64,000 bases of DNA from an uncultured Eubacteriales bacterium (GCA_902492005.1 CABUJV010000004.1:1-64000); one strand, 5' to 3'; shown: positions 16,248 to 25,780, counted from the stretch's first letter. Numbers and translations are program-made. Notes: generated by a model from the letters alone, not told the origin.

Positions 16248-17792
16248 TTACTCGGCCTTGGGCAGATCGAGGGTGGTGCAGATGCGGCCTTCCCGCTTGC
16301 CGATGTCGCTGATCAACTCGTCGCACTTATCGGGGTCCTTGATGATGCCGGTAGCCACCTTGACCATATCCTGAAGGTGGTTCCAGTCGGTGTAGGCGCG
16401 GGCCATGACGGTGGAAGCCTCCTGGTTTCCGCCGCCGTGGAGGGCCATGGCCGTCCAGTTGGAGCCGCGGACCATATGCTCGATGAAGCGGGTGGCGCGG
16501 AGGCGGTCAAAGGCGTCGTAGTTGGGGTTGCCGGGGTTGAAGGCGGCCTGGCAAATCTCGCCCACGCCGGCGGAGCGCATATCCAGCTCGGAGGGAGCGG
16601 TCTCGCCGAAGCCGGCGATGATGTCGCGGGCGTAGCGGACAGCCTCGAAGGGCATCTTGGTGCAGTTGTACTTGCAGGTGTGGGACAGCAGCGGGTTGGG
16701 AATCCAGAAGCCGCTGGGATGCTTGAAGCCTTCGATGCCGGAGGCCAGGGACAGGGCGTAGACCGTCTCGGCGGTCATGGCCATCTCGGTCAGCTTGGTC
16801 TTGATGTGACCGGCCTTCTGCACGCCCACCATCTCGGTGATGAGACTGGCAGCACCGCACAGCGCGGAGACGCCGCCCGCCTTACAGCCCCCGGCGGTCA
16901 GGCGGTGCACCGCTGTGAAGTAGCTGAGCAGCCGGCCCACGTACTCGGTCTCGCCGCACATAAACACGCGGTCATTGGGGACGAACACCTTGTCGAAGTA
17001 GACCAGGGCCTGGTGGTCCGCGTAGGGCTTGCCCAGGTCGATACCCTCGATGTCGCCGCCCACTTCGAAGAAGCGCTTATCCTGCGGGGTGCGGCCCAAT
17101 ACGAAGGTGAGGCCCGGAGTGTCGGAGGGGATGGCGCACGCCAGCGCAAAGTCCTTCTCCTCGGGCTTCATGTTGGTGGTGGGAACGATGATGATCTCGT
17201 GGGCGAACAGAATGCCGGTCTGGTTGCACTTATAGCCGCTGACGACGATGCCGTCATCCCGGATCTCATCCACGTGGATGTAGCTGTCCTTATTGGGCTG
17301 CTTGTGGGGCGGGAGGGTCCGCAGGCCCTTGACGTCGGTAACGGTGACGGTGCAGCTCAGGTCGTTCTTCTGCACATAGTCCAGGAAGTTCATAAAGCGC
17401 TTGTAGTAATTGGTGCCCAGGTCATGGTCCATGTCGTAGGTGCAGGGACCCAGACCGGCAAACGCCTCGGAGCCGGTGCAGCGGTGAGTGCAGCAGCCGA
17501 TGACCTCGGCCAGGGCGCGGGCGGCGCGGGTCTTCTTGTTGGCGTCGGCAGGGGAGGCCAGAGGGGCGTTGTAGATGCTGACCGTCTCGCCGTTCAGGGC
17601 GGACTTTGTGGTGACCAGGTCCACCCAGTCGGGATGGCTGTGGAGCTCATAGACCTTGGAGATTGCGTTGAAGCTGGCCGCCAGTGGGGGGAATGCGGTG
17701 AGATCGTCAACCTTCTCCCCCAGGAACCACACGTTCATGGGCTTTCGGGCACGGATGCTGGCTTGGAACTGTTCCTTTGTCATGATCGCCAT
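16248..17792 (-). CDS. 4-hydroxybutyryl-CoA dehydratase family protein (copy 2, divergent)
   Basis: 514 residues. Cluster ligands are kept: C-x3-C in GCCTHRCTG and His-x6-Cys in VHRLTAGGC. The C-terminal block that reads ESMHGAGSPQAQ in copy 1 is here MALHGGGNQEAS, so the Glu and several neighbours have changed. The FAD-domain segments DHDLGTNYYKRF and DVKGLRTLP also differ from copy 1. It probably keeps the Fe-S/FAD chemistry but acts on a different acyl-CoA or does a different reaction. GGAGGATTTTATT precedes the ATG. It lies 73 bases after a 4-hydroxybutyrate-type CoA-transferase in the same sigma-54 operon, which favours a hydroxyacyl-CoA substrate. Confidence 0.85.
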   Translation of the reverse strand: MAIMTKEQFQASIRARKPMNVWFLGEKVDDLTAFPPLAASFNAISKVYELHSHPDWVDLVTTKSALNGETVSIYNAPLASPADANKKTRAARALAEVIGCCTHRCTGSEAFAGLGPCTYDMDHDLGTNYYKRFMNFLDYVQKNDLSCTVTVTDVKGLRTLPPHKQPNKDSYIHVDEIRDDGIVVSGYKCNQTGILFAHEIIIVPTTNMKPEEKDFALACAIPSDTPGLTFVLGRTPQDKRFFEVGGDIEGIDLGKPYADHQALVYFDKVFVPNDRVFMCGETEYVGRLLSYFTAVHRLTAGGCKAGGVSALCGAASLITEMVGVQKAGHIKTKLTEMAMTAETVYALSLASGIEGFKHPSGFWIPNPLLSHTCKYNCTKMPFEAVRYARDIIAGFGETAPSELDMRSAGVGEICQAAFNPGNPNYDAFDRLRATRFIEHMVRGSNWTAMALHGGGNQEASTVMARAYTDWNHLQDMVKVATGIIKDPDKCDELISDIGKREGRICTTLDLPKAE

Positions 17793-17865
17793 AATAAAAT
17801 CCTCCTTTATATTTGTATATCCATACGGATACGGTCAACACAGTCGGGTGGGCGGTGAGATGGGG

Positions 17866-19167
17866 TCATACGATGAGGTGCATTTTCTGGGCGGCGCGGG
17901 TGAGTTCCTCGCGGAAGTTGGGATGTGCGATGCCGATGAGGGCCTTGGCGCGCTCGGAGCAGGTCAGCCCCTTCAGGCGGACCATGCCCTGCTCGGTGAC
18001 GATGTAATCCACGTCGTTCCGGGTGGTGGTGACGCAGGAGCCCTCCGTGAGGACGGGCTTGATCTTGGAGATGGTGTCATTCTTGGCCGCGGACTTGAAG
18101 GCCAGAAAGGACTTGCCCCCCTTGGACGCCGCGGCTCCACGGATGAAGTCCACCTGTCCGCCGGCCCCGCTGAAGTTCTTCGGCCCGATGGTCTCCGAGC
18201 AGACCTGACCGAACAGGTCGATCTCCATGCAGGAGTTGATGGAGATGACGTTGTCGTTCTGCGCGATGACAAAGGGGTCGTTGACGTAGTCCACAGGCAG
18301 GAACTCCACCCCCGGGTTGTCGTCGATGAAGTCATAGGTGCTCCGCGCGCCGAAGGTGAACGTGACGATGGTCTTGCCCCGGTGGATCTTCTTGCGGTCA
18401 TTGGTGATGACCCCGGCGTTGGTCAGGTCCACGATGCTGTCGCAGAACATCTCGCTGTGGATGCCCAAATCCCGTTTGTCCATCAGGGCCTGGGCCACGG
18501 CGTTGGGGATGCCCCCGATGCCCAGTTGGAGGGTGGCCCCGTCGCAGATCTCCTGGGCGATCATGCCGCCGATGATCTGGTCGTCCTTGCTGATGGGGGC
18601 GGGGGGCACCTCGGTGATGGGCAGGTCGCTTTCCACCAGCGCATCCACTTCCGAGATGTGGATGTGGCTGCCGAAGGTGCGCGGCATGGTGGGGTTGACC
18701 TCCAGAAACAGGCGCCTGGCCTTTTTGCGGATCTCGCTCAGATCGGCGGCGGTGCCGCAGCTGAAGTACCCATGCCGGTCCATAGGCGAGACCGTGCAGT
18801 AGAACACGTCCGGCCCCTCCAGCACCTGCTTCCACAGTACGGGCACCTGGCTGTAGTGGCTGGGCAGGGAATCAGACCGCCCCTCCCAGATGGCTTCCCG
18901 GTCAAACCCGCTGACGAAGTGGGAGACGTGCCGGATGTGGGCTTCCATTCCCGCCGCCATGTACTTCTGGTTCCGCATGGGCAGCAGCAGGTAGTGCCGG
19001 ATCCCCGTCAGCCCCTCCCGCTCCGCCCGGTCCGCCAGGGCGTGCAGGATGGCGATGGGCTCCGTGATCTGTCCGTTGCTCAGGCAGATGTCCCCCGCGT
19101 GGAAGAGCTTGGCGACTTCCTCCGGCGTCTTACGTTTCTCCTGGTACATCTTGGTCCAACGATCCAT
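17866..19167 (-). CDS. acetyl-CoA hydrolase/transferase family CoA-transferase (4-hydroxybutyrate CoA-transferase-like)
   Basis: 433 residues, the length of Cat2/AbfT-type enzymes. It shows GATLQLGIGGIPNAVAQAL, then GIHSEMFCDSIVDL with the Glu expected to form the CoA thioester, and FSGAGGQVDFIRGA near the C terminus. It moves CoA from acetyl-CoA or a product acyl-CoA to a carboxylic acid. The start at 19167 follows AAGGAGGG; the frame extends to 19320, but that part covers the promoter. It is first in the operon, 69 bases after an exact sigma-54 promoter, and is followed by dehydratase copy 2. Confidence 0.88.
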   Translation of the reverse strand: MDRWTKMYQEKRKTPEEVAKLFHAGDICLSNGQITEPIAILHALADRAEREGLTGIRHYLLLPMRNQKYMAAGMEAHIRHVSHFVSGFDREAIWEGRSDSLPSHYSQVPVLWKQVLEGPDVFYCTVSPMDRHGYFSCGTAADLSEIRKKARRLFLEVNPTMPRTFGSHIHISEVDALVESDLPITEVPPAPISKDDQIIGGMIAQEICDGATLQLGIGGIPNAVAQALMDKRDLGIHSEMFCDSIVDLTNAGVITNDRKKIHRGKTIVTFTFGARSTYDFIDDNPGVEFLPVDYVNDPFVIAQNDNVISINSCMEIDLFGQVCSETIGPKNFSGAGGQVDFIRGAAASKGGKSFLAFKSAAKNDTISKIKPVLTEGSCVTTTRNDVDYIVTEQGMVRLKGLTCSERAKALIGIAHPNFREELTRAAQKMHLIV

Positions 19168-19235
19168 CGTGACCCTCCTTTCAATTTGCCTTTCTGGTCT
19201 GTCCGTTGGGTTCTGTTCTCTGCCCATAAAGATAA

Positions 19236-19252
19236 GCAACCCCCGTGCCAAG
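19236..19252 (-). promoter_or_regulatory. sigma-54 promoter of the second CoA-transferase/dehydratase operon
   Basis: The minus strand reads TTGGCACGGGGGTTGCT, a full match to the sigma-54 consensus, with GG (19249-19248) and GC (19237-19236) 10 bases apart. It lies just after the terminator of enhancer-binding protein 2. Confidence 0.92.
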
Positions 19253-19292
19253 TTTAAAAACCGGAAAAAGTCCCTGTTTGCAAGGGGTGTCC

Positions 19293-19340
19293 AAAAAAAG
19301 CCCGTTCCCTGATTATGCATTTCTGCATCAGGGAACGGGC
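19293..19340 (-). terminator. terminator of enhancer-binding protein 2
   Basis: A 14-bp perfect stem (19300-19313 with 19327-19340), followed on the minus strand by seven T (19299-19293). Confidence 0.88.
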
Positions 19341-19398
19341 CATATGGAAGAAAAAGGTGCGGATATTCAGGGCTTTTGACAGGGTATGCGCAAACGCA

Positions 19399-21162
19399 TC
19401 AGCGATGCAGGAGCGTTCCCATCTTGCGGGAGACGGTGGATTGGTCCACGCCGAGGACCTTGGCGATCTCCCGGGTGGTGGTGTATTTTTCCTGGGCGTG
19501 GCAGAGGAGCTGACTCTCCACCTGCTGGATGGCCTCCTTCAGCGGCATGATGCCGTGGACCGTGACCTGGCAGGCGCTGACCTCGGCGCCGGACTGCCGG
19601 TAGCGGGGCGGCAGGTCCTCCGGGTAGAGCACGTCCCGCTGGACCAGCACCACCATGTTTTCGATCAGGTTTTCCAGCTCGCGGATATTGCCCAGCCAGT
19701 CCAGGGAGCGCAGGATCTTGCCCAGTTCCATGGACAGCTCCTTGTGCTTGCTGTACTTTTGGTTGTACTTCTCGATAAAGTGGACGGCCAGTGGGATGAC
19801 ATCGTCCCGCCGCTCCCGCAGGGGCGGCACCTCGATGTTGATCACGTTGAGCCGGTAATAGAGGTCCTGCCGGAATTTGCCCTCCTGGACCTGCTGCCAG
19901 AGGTCCCGGTTGGTGGCTGCAATGATGCGCACGTCCACATGAAGCGTCTTGGTGCCGCCGATCCGGGTGACCTCTCCCTCCTGGATGACCCGCAGCAGCT
20001 TGACCTGCAGGTCCAGATCCAGCTCTCCGATCTCGTCCAGGAACAGGGTGCCCTCGTTGGCCAGCTCAAAAAAGCCGGCCTTCCCCCGGCGGCGGGCGCC
20101 GGTAAAGGCCCCGTCCTCATACCCGAACAGCTCTGACTCAAACAGGGACGCGGGGATGGCCCCGCAGTTGATCTTGATGATGGGCTTGTCCCGGCGGTTA
20201 CTGGAGCGGTGGACCTGGTTGACAATGACTTCCTTGCCGGTGCCCGACTCTCCGGTGATGAGCAGCGTGGAATCTACCTGGGAGATGGTCTTGATGGTGT
20301 CCATGATATGCTGCATTTCCTTGCTGTGGACCACGAAATCCGCACCGGGGGCATTCCGGCTCTGGATGAAGGTCAGCTCCCGTATGTAGCCCTCCGCCAC
20401 CATGCGCTGGTGCTCCAGACGGCTTTGCAGGTCGTTTAGCTCGGTGATGTCCCGAATGTTTACCACCACGGAGGTGAAGCTGCCGCAGATGTCGAAGGCG
20501 GGGGTACCGGTGGCAATGAGCCGTTTCCCCTTCTGCTCCAGGACCACGGTGGCGGTCTCCCTGGTCTCTAGGACCTTGAGGGCCGCCGAATCCAGGTACA
20601 GGCCCTCGGCGATGAGCTCCGTGACGTTCCGGCCAATGACCTCCCGCCGGAGGACCGAAAAAGCCCGCTCAAAAGCGGCGTTGACCCGGATAACGACGCC
20701 TTGGCTGTCGGTGACCAAAATGCCGTCGTGAGAGGATTCCACGAAAATGTTGATTTCCTGAAGCAGGCTGTTGGTTACGTCCAGCTCCTGCATGATGCAG
20801 TTGGAGTGCATGGATTCATGCAGGATGAGAATGGTGCCCCGACGGACCCCGTCGATCACCCACGGGTGGACGTTGCAGACGACTTGCATCCCCTCCAGCT
20901 CAATGATGTAGCGGCCTTTCCCGTTGATGAGGTCCACCCACTCCTCCAGCGGCTCGGAAAAGGCCTCAAAACGGGTAAAATACGCGCGCTCCGGATCAAT
21001 GCCCAGTCCATGGAAAAAATTCCGGGCGGCGCAGTTGCAGTGGATCAGTTGTCCATTACCGTCAAACACAAGAATGCTGCAAAAAATGGTGTCAAGAATT
21101 GCCCGGTAGCCATCTTTGATCCCGTCAACACCTACGGTAAGATCCAATGCCTCCTCGTTCAT
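19399..21162 (-). CDS. sigma-54-dependent enhancer-binding regulator 2 (PAS-PAS-AAA+-HTH)
   Basis: 587 residues. Two PAS-like regions (about 20-120 and 130-260; VFDGNGQLIHCNCAARNFF and ILVTDSQGVVIRVNAAFERAF) precede the AAA+ domain. This has Walker A GESGTGKE (about 297-304), GAFTGA (about 349-354) and the Walker B region EGTLFLDEIGEL. The C-terminal helix-turn-helix (TTREIAKVLGVDQSTVSRKM) is of the TyrR-like type rather than the Fis type of regulator 1. The ATG at 21162 follows GGAGGGAGG; upstream codons of the frame are not used. It lies directly upstream of an exact sigma-54 promoter and probably activates the CoA-transferase/dehydratase/permease operon. A 5+5 palindrome (19386-19399) overlaps its stop codon and could be an enhancer site. 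Confidence 0.92.
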   Translation of the reverse strand: MNEEALDLTVGVDGIKDGYRAILDTIFCSILVFDGNGQLIHCNCAARNFFHGLGIDPERAYFTRFEAFSEPLEEWVDLINGKGRYIIELEGMQVVCNVHPWVIDGVRRGTILILHESMHSNCIMQELDVTNSLLQEINIFVESSHDGILVTDSQGVVIRVNAAFERAFSVLRREVIGRNVTELIAEGLYLDSAALKVLETRETATVVLEQKGKRLIATGTPAFDICGSFTSVVVNIRDITELNDLQSRLEHQRMVAEGYIRELTFIQSRNAPGADFVVHSKEMQHIMDTIKTISQVDSTLLITGESGTGKEVIVNQVHRSSNRRDKPIIKINCGAIPASLFESELFGYEDGAFTGARRRGKAGFFELANEGTLFLDEIGELDLDLQVKLLRVIQEGEVTRIGGTKTLHVDVRIIAATNRDLWQQVQEGKFRQDLYYRLNVINIEVPPLRERRDDVIPLAVHFIEKYNQKYSKHKELSMELGKILRSLDWLGNIRELENLIENMVVLVQRDVLYPEDLPPRYRQSGAEVSACQVTVHGIMPLKEAIQQVESQLLCHAQEKYTTTREIAKVLGVDQSTVSRKMGTLLHR

Positions 21163-21253
21163 GCCGTCCTCCCTCCTTGAATGACGCCTGTTGGTTGTAA
21201 CACGTTCTGGATGGTAAGCTGGGGCCGCCTCCAGCCAGGATGAGCATAGATTC

Positions 21254-21282
21254 ATTATAAGAGGAAGACTTGGGAAATTCAA
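21254..21282 (-). promoter_or_regulatory. sigma-70 promoter of enhancer-binding protein 2
   Basis: On the minus strand TTGAAT (21282-21277), a 17-base spacer and TATAAT (21259-21254), about 90 bases before the ATG at 21162. It is divergent from the riboflavin operon promoter. Confidence 0.75.
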
Positions 21283-21335
21283 GAATGTTTACTGTGCGAA
21301 CGAAAATGTCCGTCCTGGGCAGTCAAAACCCGGGC

Positions 21336-21364
21336 TTGACAACCGGAACGCATGCGCCTATAAT
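21336..21364 (+). promoter_or_regulatory. sigma-70 promoter of the riboflavin operon
   Basis: Consensus TTGACA (21336-21341), 17-base spacer and TATAAT (21359-21364), ending 15 bases before the FMN aptamer. Confidence 0.9.
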
Positions 21365-21379
21365 GCACTTAATTGAATC

Positions 21380-21490
21380 AGGATCTTCAGGGCGGGGTGC
21401 AACTCCCCACCGGTGGTATAGCCCACGAGCCGCAAGGCATGATTCGGTGCGATTCCGAAGCCGACCGTACAGTCGGGATGAAAGAAGATC
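21380..21490 (+). promoter_or_regulatory. FMN riboswitch (RFN element)
   Basis: Classic RFN conserved blocks appear in order: AGGATCTTCAGGGCGGGGTG, the AACTCCCCACCGG arm, GCCCACGAGCC, GATTCGGTG, the GATTCCGAAGCCGAC arm, CAGTCGGGATGAAAGAAGAT. FMN binding should favour the downstream terminator and shut off ribD-ribE-ribBA-ribH. Confidence 0.95.
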
Positions 21491-21530
21491 GTGTACCGCA
21501 GGAGTTATTACGCCTGCGCGCATGGATTTG

Positions 21531-21560
21531 CTCTGGAATGGCAACATTCCGGAGTTTTTT
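21531..21560 (+). terminator. riboswitch expression-platform terminator 1
   Basis: Stem CTCTGGAATG / CATTCCGGAG with loop GCAA, followed by six T, 40 bases after the aptamer. Confidence 0.8.
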
Positions 21561-21595
21561 CTTTCCATGGGCGGGGTGTTTCCGTGGTCCCGTCG

Positions 21596-21626
21596 TGCCT
21601 TGAACCATCCGTTCAAGGCATTTTTT
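21596..21626 (+). terminator. riboswitch expression-platform terminator 2
   Basis: A perfect stem TGCCTTGAAC / GTTCAAGGCA with loop CATCC and six T, 19 bases before the ribD start. Two intrinsic terminators in one leader would give tighter shut-off. Confidence 0.8.
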
Positions 21627-21644
21627 GTTGCTTGGAGGCGGACC

Positions 21645-22751
21645 ATGAAGGACAGCGACTATATGCGTCTGGCCCTGGAGCTGGCACAGCGGGGCCAGGG
21701 CTGGACGGCCCCCAACCCGATGGTGGGCGCCGTCATCGTCAAGGAGGGCCGGATCATCGGCCAGGGCTGGCATGCCCGGTGCGGCGCCCTCCACGCCGAG
21801 CGCCACGCCCTGCAAAACTGCACGGAATCCCCCCAGGGGGCGGTTCTGTACGTGACGCTGGAGCCCTGCTGCCATCACGGCCGGCAGCCCCCCTGCACCG
21901 AGGCGATCCTGGCGTCCGGGATCGCCCGGGTGGTGGTCGGCTCCGGCGACCCCAATCCCCTGGTGGCGGGCAAGGGACTGGAGCTCCTGCGGAAAAACGG
22001 CGTGACGGTGGAGACCGGCGTGCTGGAGGCCGAGTGCCAGGCCCTGAACCAGGTGTTTTTCCACTTTATTCGGACCGGGCGGCCCTATGTGGTCATGAAA
22101 TATGCCATGACCCTGGACGGAAAGATCGCCACCCGCACCGGGGCCTCCCAGTGGATCACTGGGGAGGCCGCCCGGCGGCGGGTCCATCAGGACCGGCACC
22201 GCTGCACCGCCATTCTGGCGGGGGTGGGTACCGTGCTGGCGGACGATCCCCTGCTCACCTGCCGGATGGAGGGAGGCAAAAATCCCCTGCGGGTGATTTG
22301 CGATACGCGGCTGCGCGCCCCCCTGACCAGCCGGATCGTTCAAACGGCCCGGGCCGTTCCCACCATCCTGGCCACCGCCTGCGGGGACGCGGCCCGGCGC
22401 GCCCCTTACGAGGCCGCCGGATGCCGGGTCTGGGTCCTCCCCGCCCGGGACGGCCATGTGGACCTGGACGTCCTGATGGAGCGGCTGGGCGCCGCGGACA
22501 TCGACAGCGTGCTGCTGGAGGGCGGCGGTACGCTGAACTGGTCGGCGCTGGAGGCTGGAATCGTCCAGAAGGTCCAGGCGTACATCGCCCCCAAGCTCTT
22601 CGGCGGGGCGGAGGCCCCGTCTCCGGTGATGGGGCGGGGCGCAGCCCTCCCTGCCCAGGCCGTACGGCTGAAAAACACCACCGTTACCCCCGTCGGGAAA
22701 GATTTTTTGTGGGAAAGCGAGGTGGACGGCCCTGTTTACGGGAATCGTTGA
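21645..22751 (+). CDS. ribD: bifunctional diaminohydroxyphosphoribosylaminopyrimidine deaminase / 5-amino-6-(5-phosphoribosylamino)uracil reductase
   Basis: 368 residues, standard RibD length. The N-terminal deaminase domain has the zinc motifs HAERHAL and TLEPCCHHGRQPPCTEAI. The C-terminal reductase domain has YVVMKYAMTLDGKIA and GASQWITGEAARR, then LLEGGGTLNWSAL. It performs steps two and three of riboflavin synthesis on the pyrimidine. The start at 21645 follows TTGGAGGCGG; upstream in-frame codons lie in the riboswitch leader. Its last 20 bases overlap the start of ribE. Confidence 0.95.
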   Translation: MKDSDYMRLALELAQRGQGWTAPNPMVGAVIVKEGRIIGQGWHARCGALHAERHALQNCTESPQGAVLYVTLEPCCHHGRQPPCTEAILASGIARVVVGSGDPNPLVAGKGLELLRKNGVTVETGVLEAECQALNQVFFHFIRTGRPYVVMKYAMTLDGKIATRTGASQWITGEAARRRVHQDRHRCTAILAGVGTVLADDPLLTCRMEGGKNPLRVICDTRLRAPLTSRIVQTARAVPTILATACGDAARRAPYEAAGCRVWVLPARDGHVDLDVLMERLGAADIDSVLLEGGGTLNWSALEAGIVQKVQAYIAPKLFGGAEAPSPVMGRGAALPAQAVRLKNTTVTPVGKDFLWESEVDGPVYGNR

Positions 22752-23385
22752 GGAGATGGGCGTAATCCGCGCCATCCGGCGGGGGGCCCGCTCGGCGGTG
22801 CTCTCCATCGGCGCGGCGGCGGTTCTCTCCGACCTGAAGCTGGGGGACAGCGTGGCGGTGAACGGCGTCTGCCTGACCGCCTCCGGTCTGGATGACACAG
22901 GCTTCACCGCCGACGTCATGCACGAGACCCTGGACCGCTCCTCCCTGGGCGGCCTGACCGCCGGCAGCCGGGTGAACCTGGAGCGGGCCATGGCGGCGGA
23001 CGGCCGCTTCGGGGGACACATCGTCTCCGGCCATATCGACGGCACCGGCCGCCTGGCCGCCCTCCGCCGGGACGGCAACGCCGTGTGGTACACGGTGGAG
23101 GCCGCCCCCGCCCTGCTGCGGTACGTGGTGGAGAAGGGCTCCATCACCATCGATGGCGTCAGTCTGACGGTGGCCCGGGTGGAGGCGGACCGCTTCTCCG
23201 TCTCCCTCATCCCCCACACCGCCGCCGTCACCGTGCTGGGGCGCAAGCGCCCCGGCGACGTGGTCAATCTGGAGACCGATGTGATCGGCAAATACGTGGA
23301 AAAGCTGCTGCCCCGGCCGGAGGCCGAAGCGGACCCGCCCGCCGGCGGCATCACCCTGGACTTTTTAGCCCGAAATGGATTCTAA
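22732..23385 (+). CDS. ribE: riboflavin synthase alpha chain, probable CTG start inside ribD
   Basis: 217 residues with two lumazine-binding barrel repeats: GDSVAVNGVCLT in the first and GSITIDGVSLTVA in the second. The family's invariant N terminus is MFTGIVEE. Here the frame gives CTG-TTT-ACG-GGA-ATC-GTT-GAG-GAG at 22732, so Phe2-Thr-Gly-Ile-Val-Glu-Glu is present but the initiator is CTG. GAGGTGG lies six bases upstream. The next ATG at 22756 would remove the conserved strand and catalytic region and has no proper site. The start overlaps ribD by 20 bases, suggesting translational coupling. It dismutates two lumazines to riboflavin. Confidence 0.92.
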   Translation: MFTGIVEEMGVIRAIRRGARSAVLSIGAAAVLSDLKLGDSVAVNGVCLTASGLDDTGFTADVMHETLDRSSLGGLTAGSRVNLERAMAADGRFGGHIVSGHIDGTGRLAALRRDGNAVWYTVEAAPALLRYVVEKGSITIDGVSLTVARVEADRFSVSLIPHTAAVTVLGRKRPGDVVNLETDVIGKYVEKLLPRPEAEADPPAGGITLDFLARNGF

Positions 23386-23397
23386 GGAGGAACCGTC

Positions 23398-24597
23398 ATG
23401 TTTCAGTACAACACCATTGAGGAGGCCCTGGAGGAGCTCCGGCAGGGCCGTCTGATTCTGGTCACCGACGACCCGGACCGGGAGAACGAGGGCGACCTCA
23501 TCTGCGCCGCCCAGTTCGCCACCACGGAGAACGTCAACTTCATGGCCACCCACGCCAAGGGGCTCATCTGCATGCCCATGTCGGCGGCATACATCCAGAA
23601 GCTGCAGTTTCCCCAGATGGTCTCCCACAACACCGACAACCACGAGACCGCCTTCACCGTCTCCATTGACCACGTCTCCACCACCACCGGCATCTCCGCC
23701 GCCGAGCGGTCGGTCACCGCCCTGAAGTGCGTGGAGGAAGACGCCCGGCCGGAGGATTTCCGCCGCCCCGGCCACATGTTCCCCCTGCTGGCCAAGCCCC
23801 ACGGCGTGCTGGAGCGCAGCGGCCACACCGAGGCCACGGTGGATCTGTGCCGGCTGGCCGGGCTGAAGGAATGCGGGCTGTGCTGCGAGATCATGCGGGA
23901 GGACGGCGCCATGATGCGCGCCTCCGAGCTGCAGCAGAAGGCGGCGGAGTGGGGGCTGAAGTTCATCACCATCCGGGACCTGCAGAGCTACCGCAAGCGC
24001 CACGAGAAGCTGGTGGAGCAGGTGGCCGTCACCCGGCTGCCCACCAAGTACGGCGACTTCACCGCCTGCGGCTACCGCAACAGGCTCAACGGCGAGCACC
24101 ATGTGGCTCTGGTCAAGGGGGAGATCGGAGACGGAGAGAACCTCCTGTGCCGGGTCCACTCCGAGTGCCTCACCGGGGACACCTTCGGCTCCCGGCGGTG
24201 CGACTGCGGAGAGCAGCTCGCCGCCGCCATGACCCAGATCCAGCAGGAGGGCCGGGGCGTGCTGCTCTACATGCGGCAGGAGGGCCGGGGCATCGGGCTG
24301 CTGAACAAGCTGAAGGCCTATGCCCTCCAGGACCGGGGCCTGGACACCCTGGAGGCCAATCTGGCCCTGGGCTTCGCCGGAGACCTGCGGGAATACTTCA
24401 TCGGGGCCCAGATCCTCCGCGATCTGGGGGCCAGGACCCTGCGGCTGCTGACCAACAACCCGGACAAGGTCTATCAGCTTTCCGACTACGGCCTGGAGAT
24501 CGTGGAGCGGGTCCCCATCCAGATGAAGGCCACCCAGGACGACCTGTTCTATCTGCAGACCAAGCAACACCGCATGGGCCATATTCTGAATTATTAA
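23398..24597 (+). CDS. ribBA: bifunctional 3,4-dihydroxy-2-butanone-4-phosphate synthase / GTP cyclohydrolase II
   Basis: 399 residues. The N-terminal RibB domain (about 1-200) has [13 protein letters not shown] for Mg2+/ribulose phosphate and [13 protein letters not shown]. The C-terminal RibA domain has the zinc site in [18 protein letters not shown] and [11 protein letters not shown]. It supplies both starting compounds of the pathway from ribulose 5-phosphate and GTP. AAGGAGGAAC lies before the ATG, 12 bases after ribE. Confidence 0.96.
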   Translation: MFQYNTIEEALEELRQGRLILVTDDPDRENEGDLICAAQFATTENVNFMATHAKGLICMPMSAAYIQKLQFPQMVSHNTDNHETAFTVSIDHVSTTTGISAAERSVTALKCVEEDARPEDFRRPGHMFPLLAKPHGVLERSGHTEATVDLCRLAGLKECGLCCEIMREDGAMMRASELQQKAAEWGLKFITIRDLQSYRKRHEKLVEQVAVTRLPTKYGDFTACGYRNRLNGEHHVALVKGEIGDGENLLCRVHSECLTGDTFGSRRCDCGEQLAAAMTQIQQEGRGVLLYMRQEGRGIGLLNKLKAYALQDRGLDTLEANLALGFAGDLREYFIGAQILRDLGARTLRLLTNNPDKVYQLSDYGLEIVERVPIQMKATQDDLFYLQTKQHRMGHILNY

Positions 24598-24615
24598 ACG
24601 CAGGAGGAAGAACAT

Positions 24616-25083
<468 letters not shown>

Positions 25084-25204
25084 GGGCGGCGCGGCCATTT
25101 TTCTTGCATCCGGAGGAATTCTGCGGTATGCGGAACATATCCTTCCGCGCCCCACACTGTGCTTCGGCCATCGGTTGGATGGATTCGATCCAATGGAGCA
25201 ATGC

Positions 25205-25780
25205 CTAGCCGATCCATCCTGCACCTTTCAGGGTGATTCCACTGGAACATACCGTATTCTCCGTTTCCTGCGGCTGCGACTGTCCCGCTTTTGTGATATC
25301 GGCGCCCCGTTCTCCCACCTTGACGCTCCCGTCCTCCAGGGAAATGTACGGCGAAAATTCCACCGTTTCCGTTTGATAGGTCAGGCAGACCGTCGCATCC
25401 GTGAAGATGTCGCTGACATTACACTGGAGGATGAATGGCCGGCACACCATGTCCTCATAGATCAGGGTGGTCTCCATCGTCTCGATGTCGTTTCGGTACA
25501 GGCGCACCTCCATGTCCGCATACCTCGGTATGATCAGGTAGTAATCGCCCTTTGACAGATAGTGGACCGGCAGATTCGGGTCGTCCAGGTAGTTCTCCGT
25601 ATAGAAGGCAAGATCGTTGATCTCTCCATACCCCAGATATGCCACGGCATAGAGCTGATCCTCCTGAAATGGAATGGACGCGGTCTTGCTCCCCTCGGGC
25701 TCGGAATCCGGGGCGGCCCTGCACCCGGCCAGCGCCAACAGGCAGAGCAGGGCCGCAATCCATGCGGTGTGTTTCTTCAT
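25205..25780 (-). CDS. uncharacterised lipoprotein
   Basis: 191 residues. MKKHTAWIAALLCLLALAGC is a lipoprotein signal with lipobox LAGC. The mature part is acidic and Tyr-rich (YLGYGEINDLAFYTENYLDD, YYLIIPRYADMEVRLYRND) and looks like beta strands. No known family is recognised. The ATG at 25780 follows GGGAGG; a longer in-frame reading to 26044 overlaps the hydrogenase-like gene and is not used. It is convergent with ribH and stands alone. Confidence 0.75.
   Translation of the reverse strand: MKKHTAWIAALLCLLALAGCRAAPDSEPEGSKTASIPFQEDQLYAVAYLGYGEINDLAFYTENYLDDPNLPVHYLSKGDYYLIIPRYADMEVRLYRNDIETMETTLIYEDMVCRPFILQCNVSDIFTDATVCLTYQTETVEFSPYISLEDGSVKVGERGADITKAGQSQPQETENTVCSSGITLKGAGWIG

Noticed and set aside
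21387..23354. A 655-codon minus-strand frame across the riboflavin leader and ribD-ribE
   Set aside because: It runs antisense through the FMN riboswitch and two well-identified genes.
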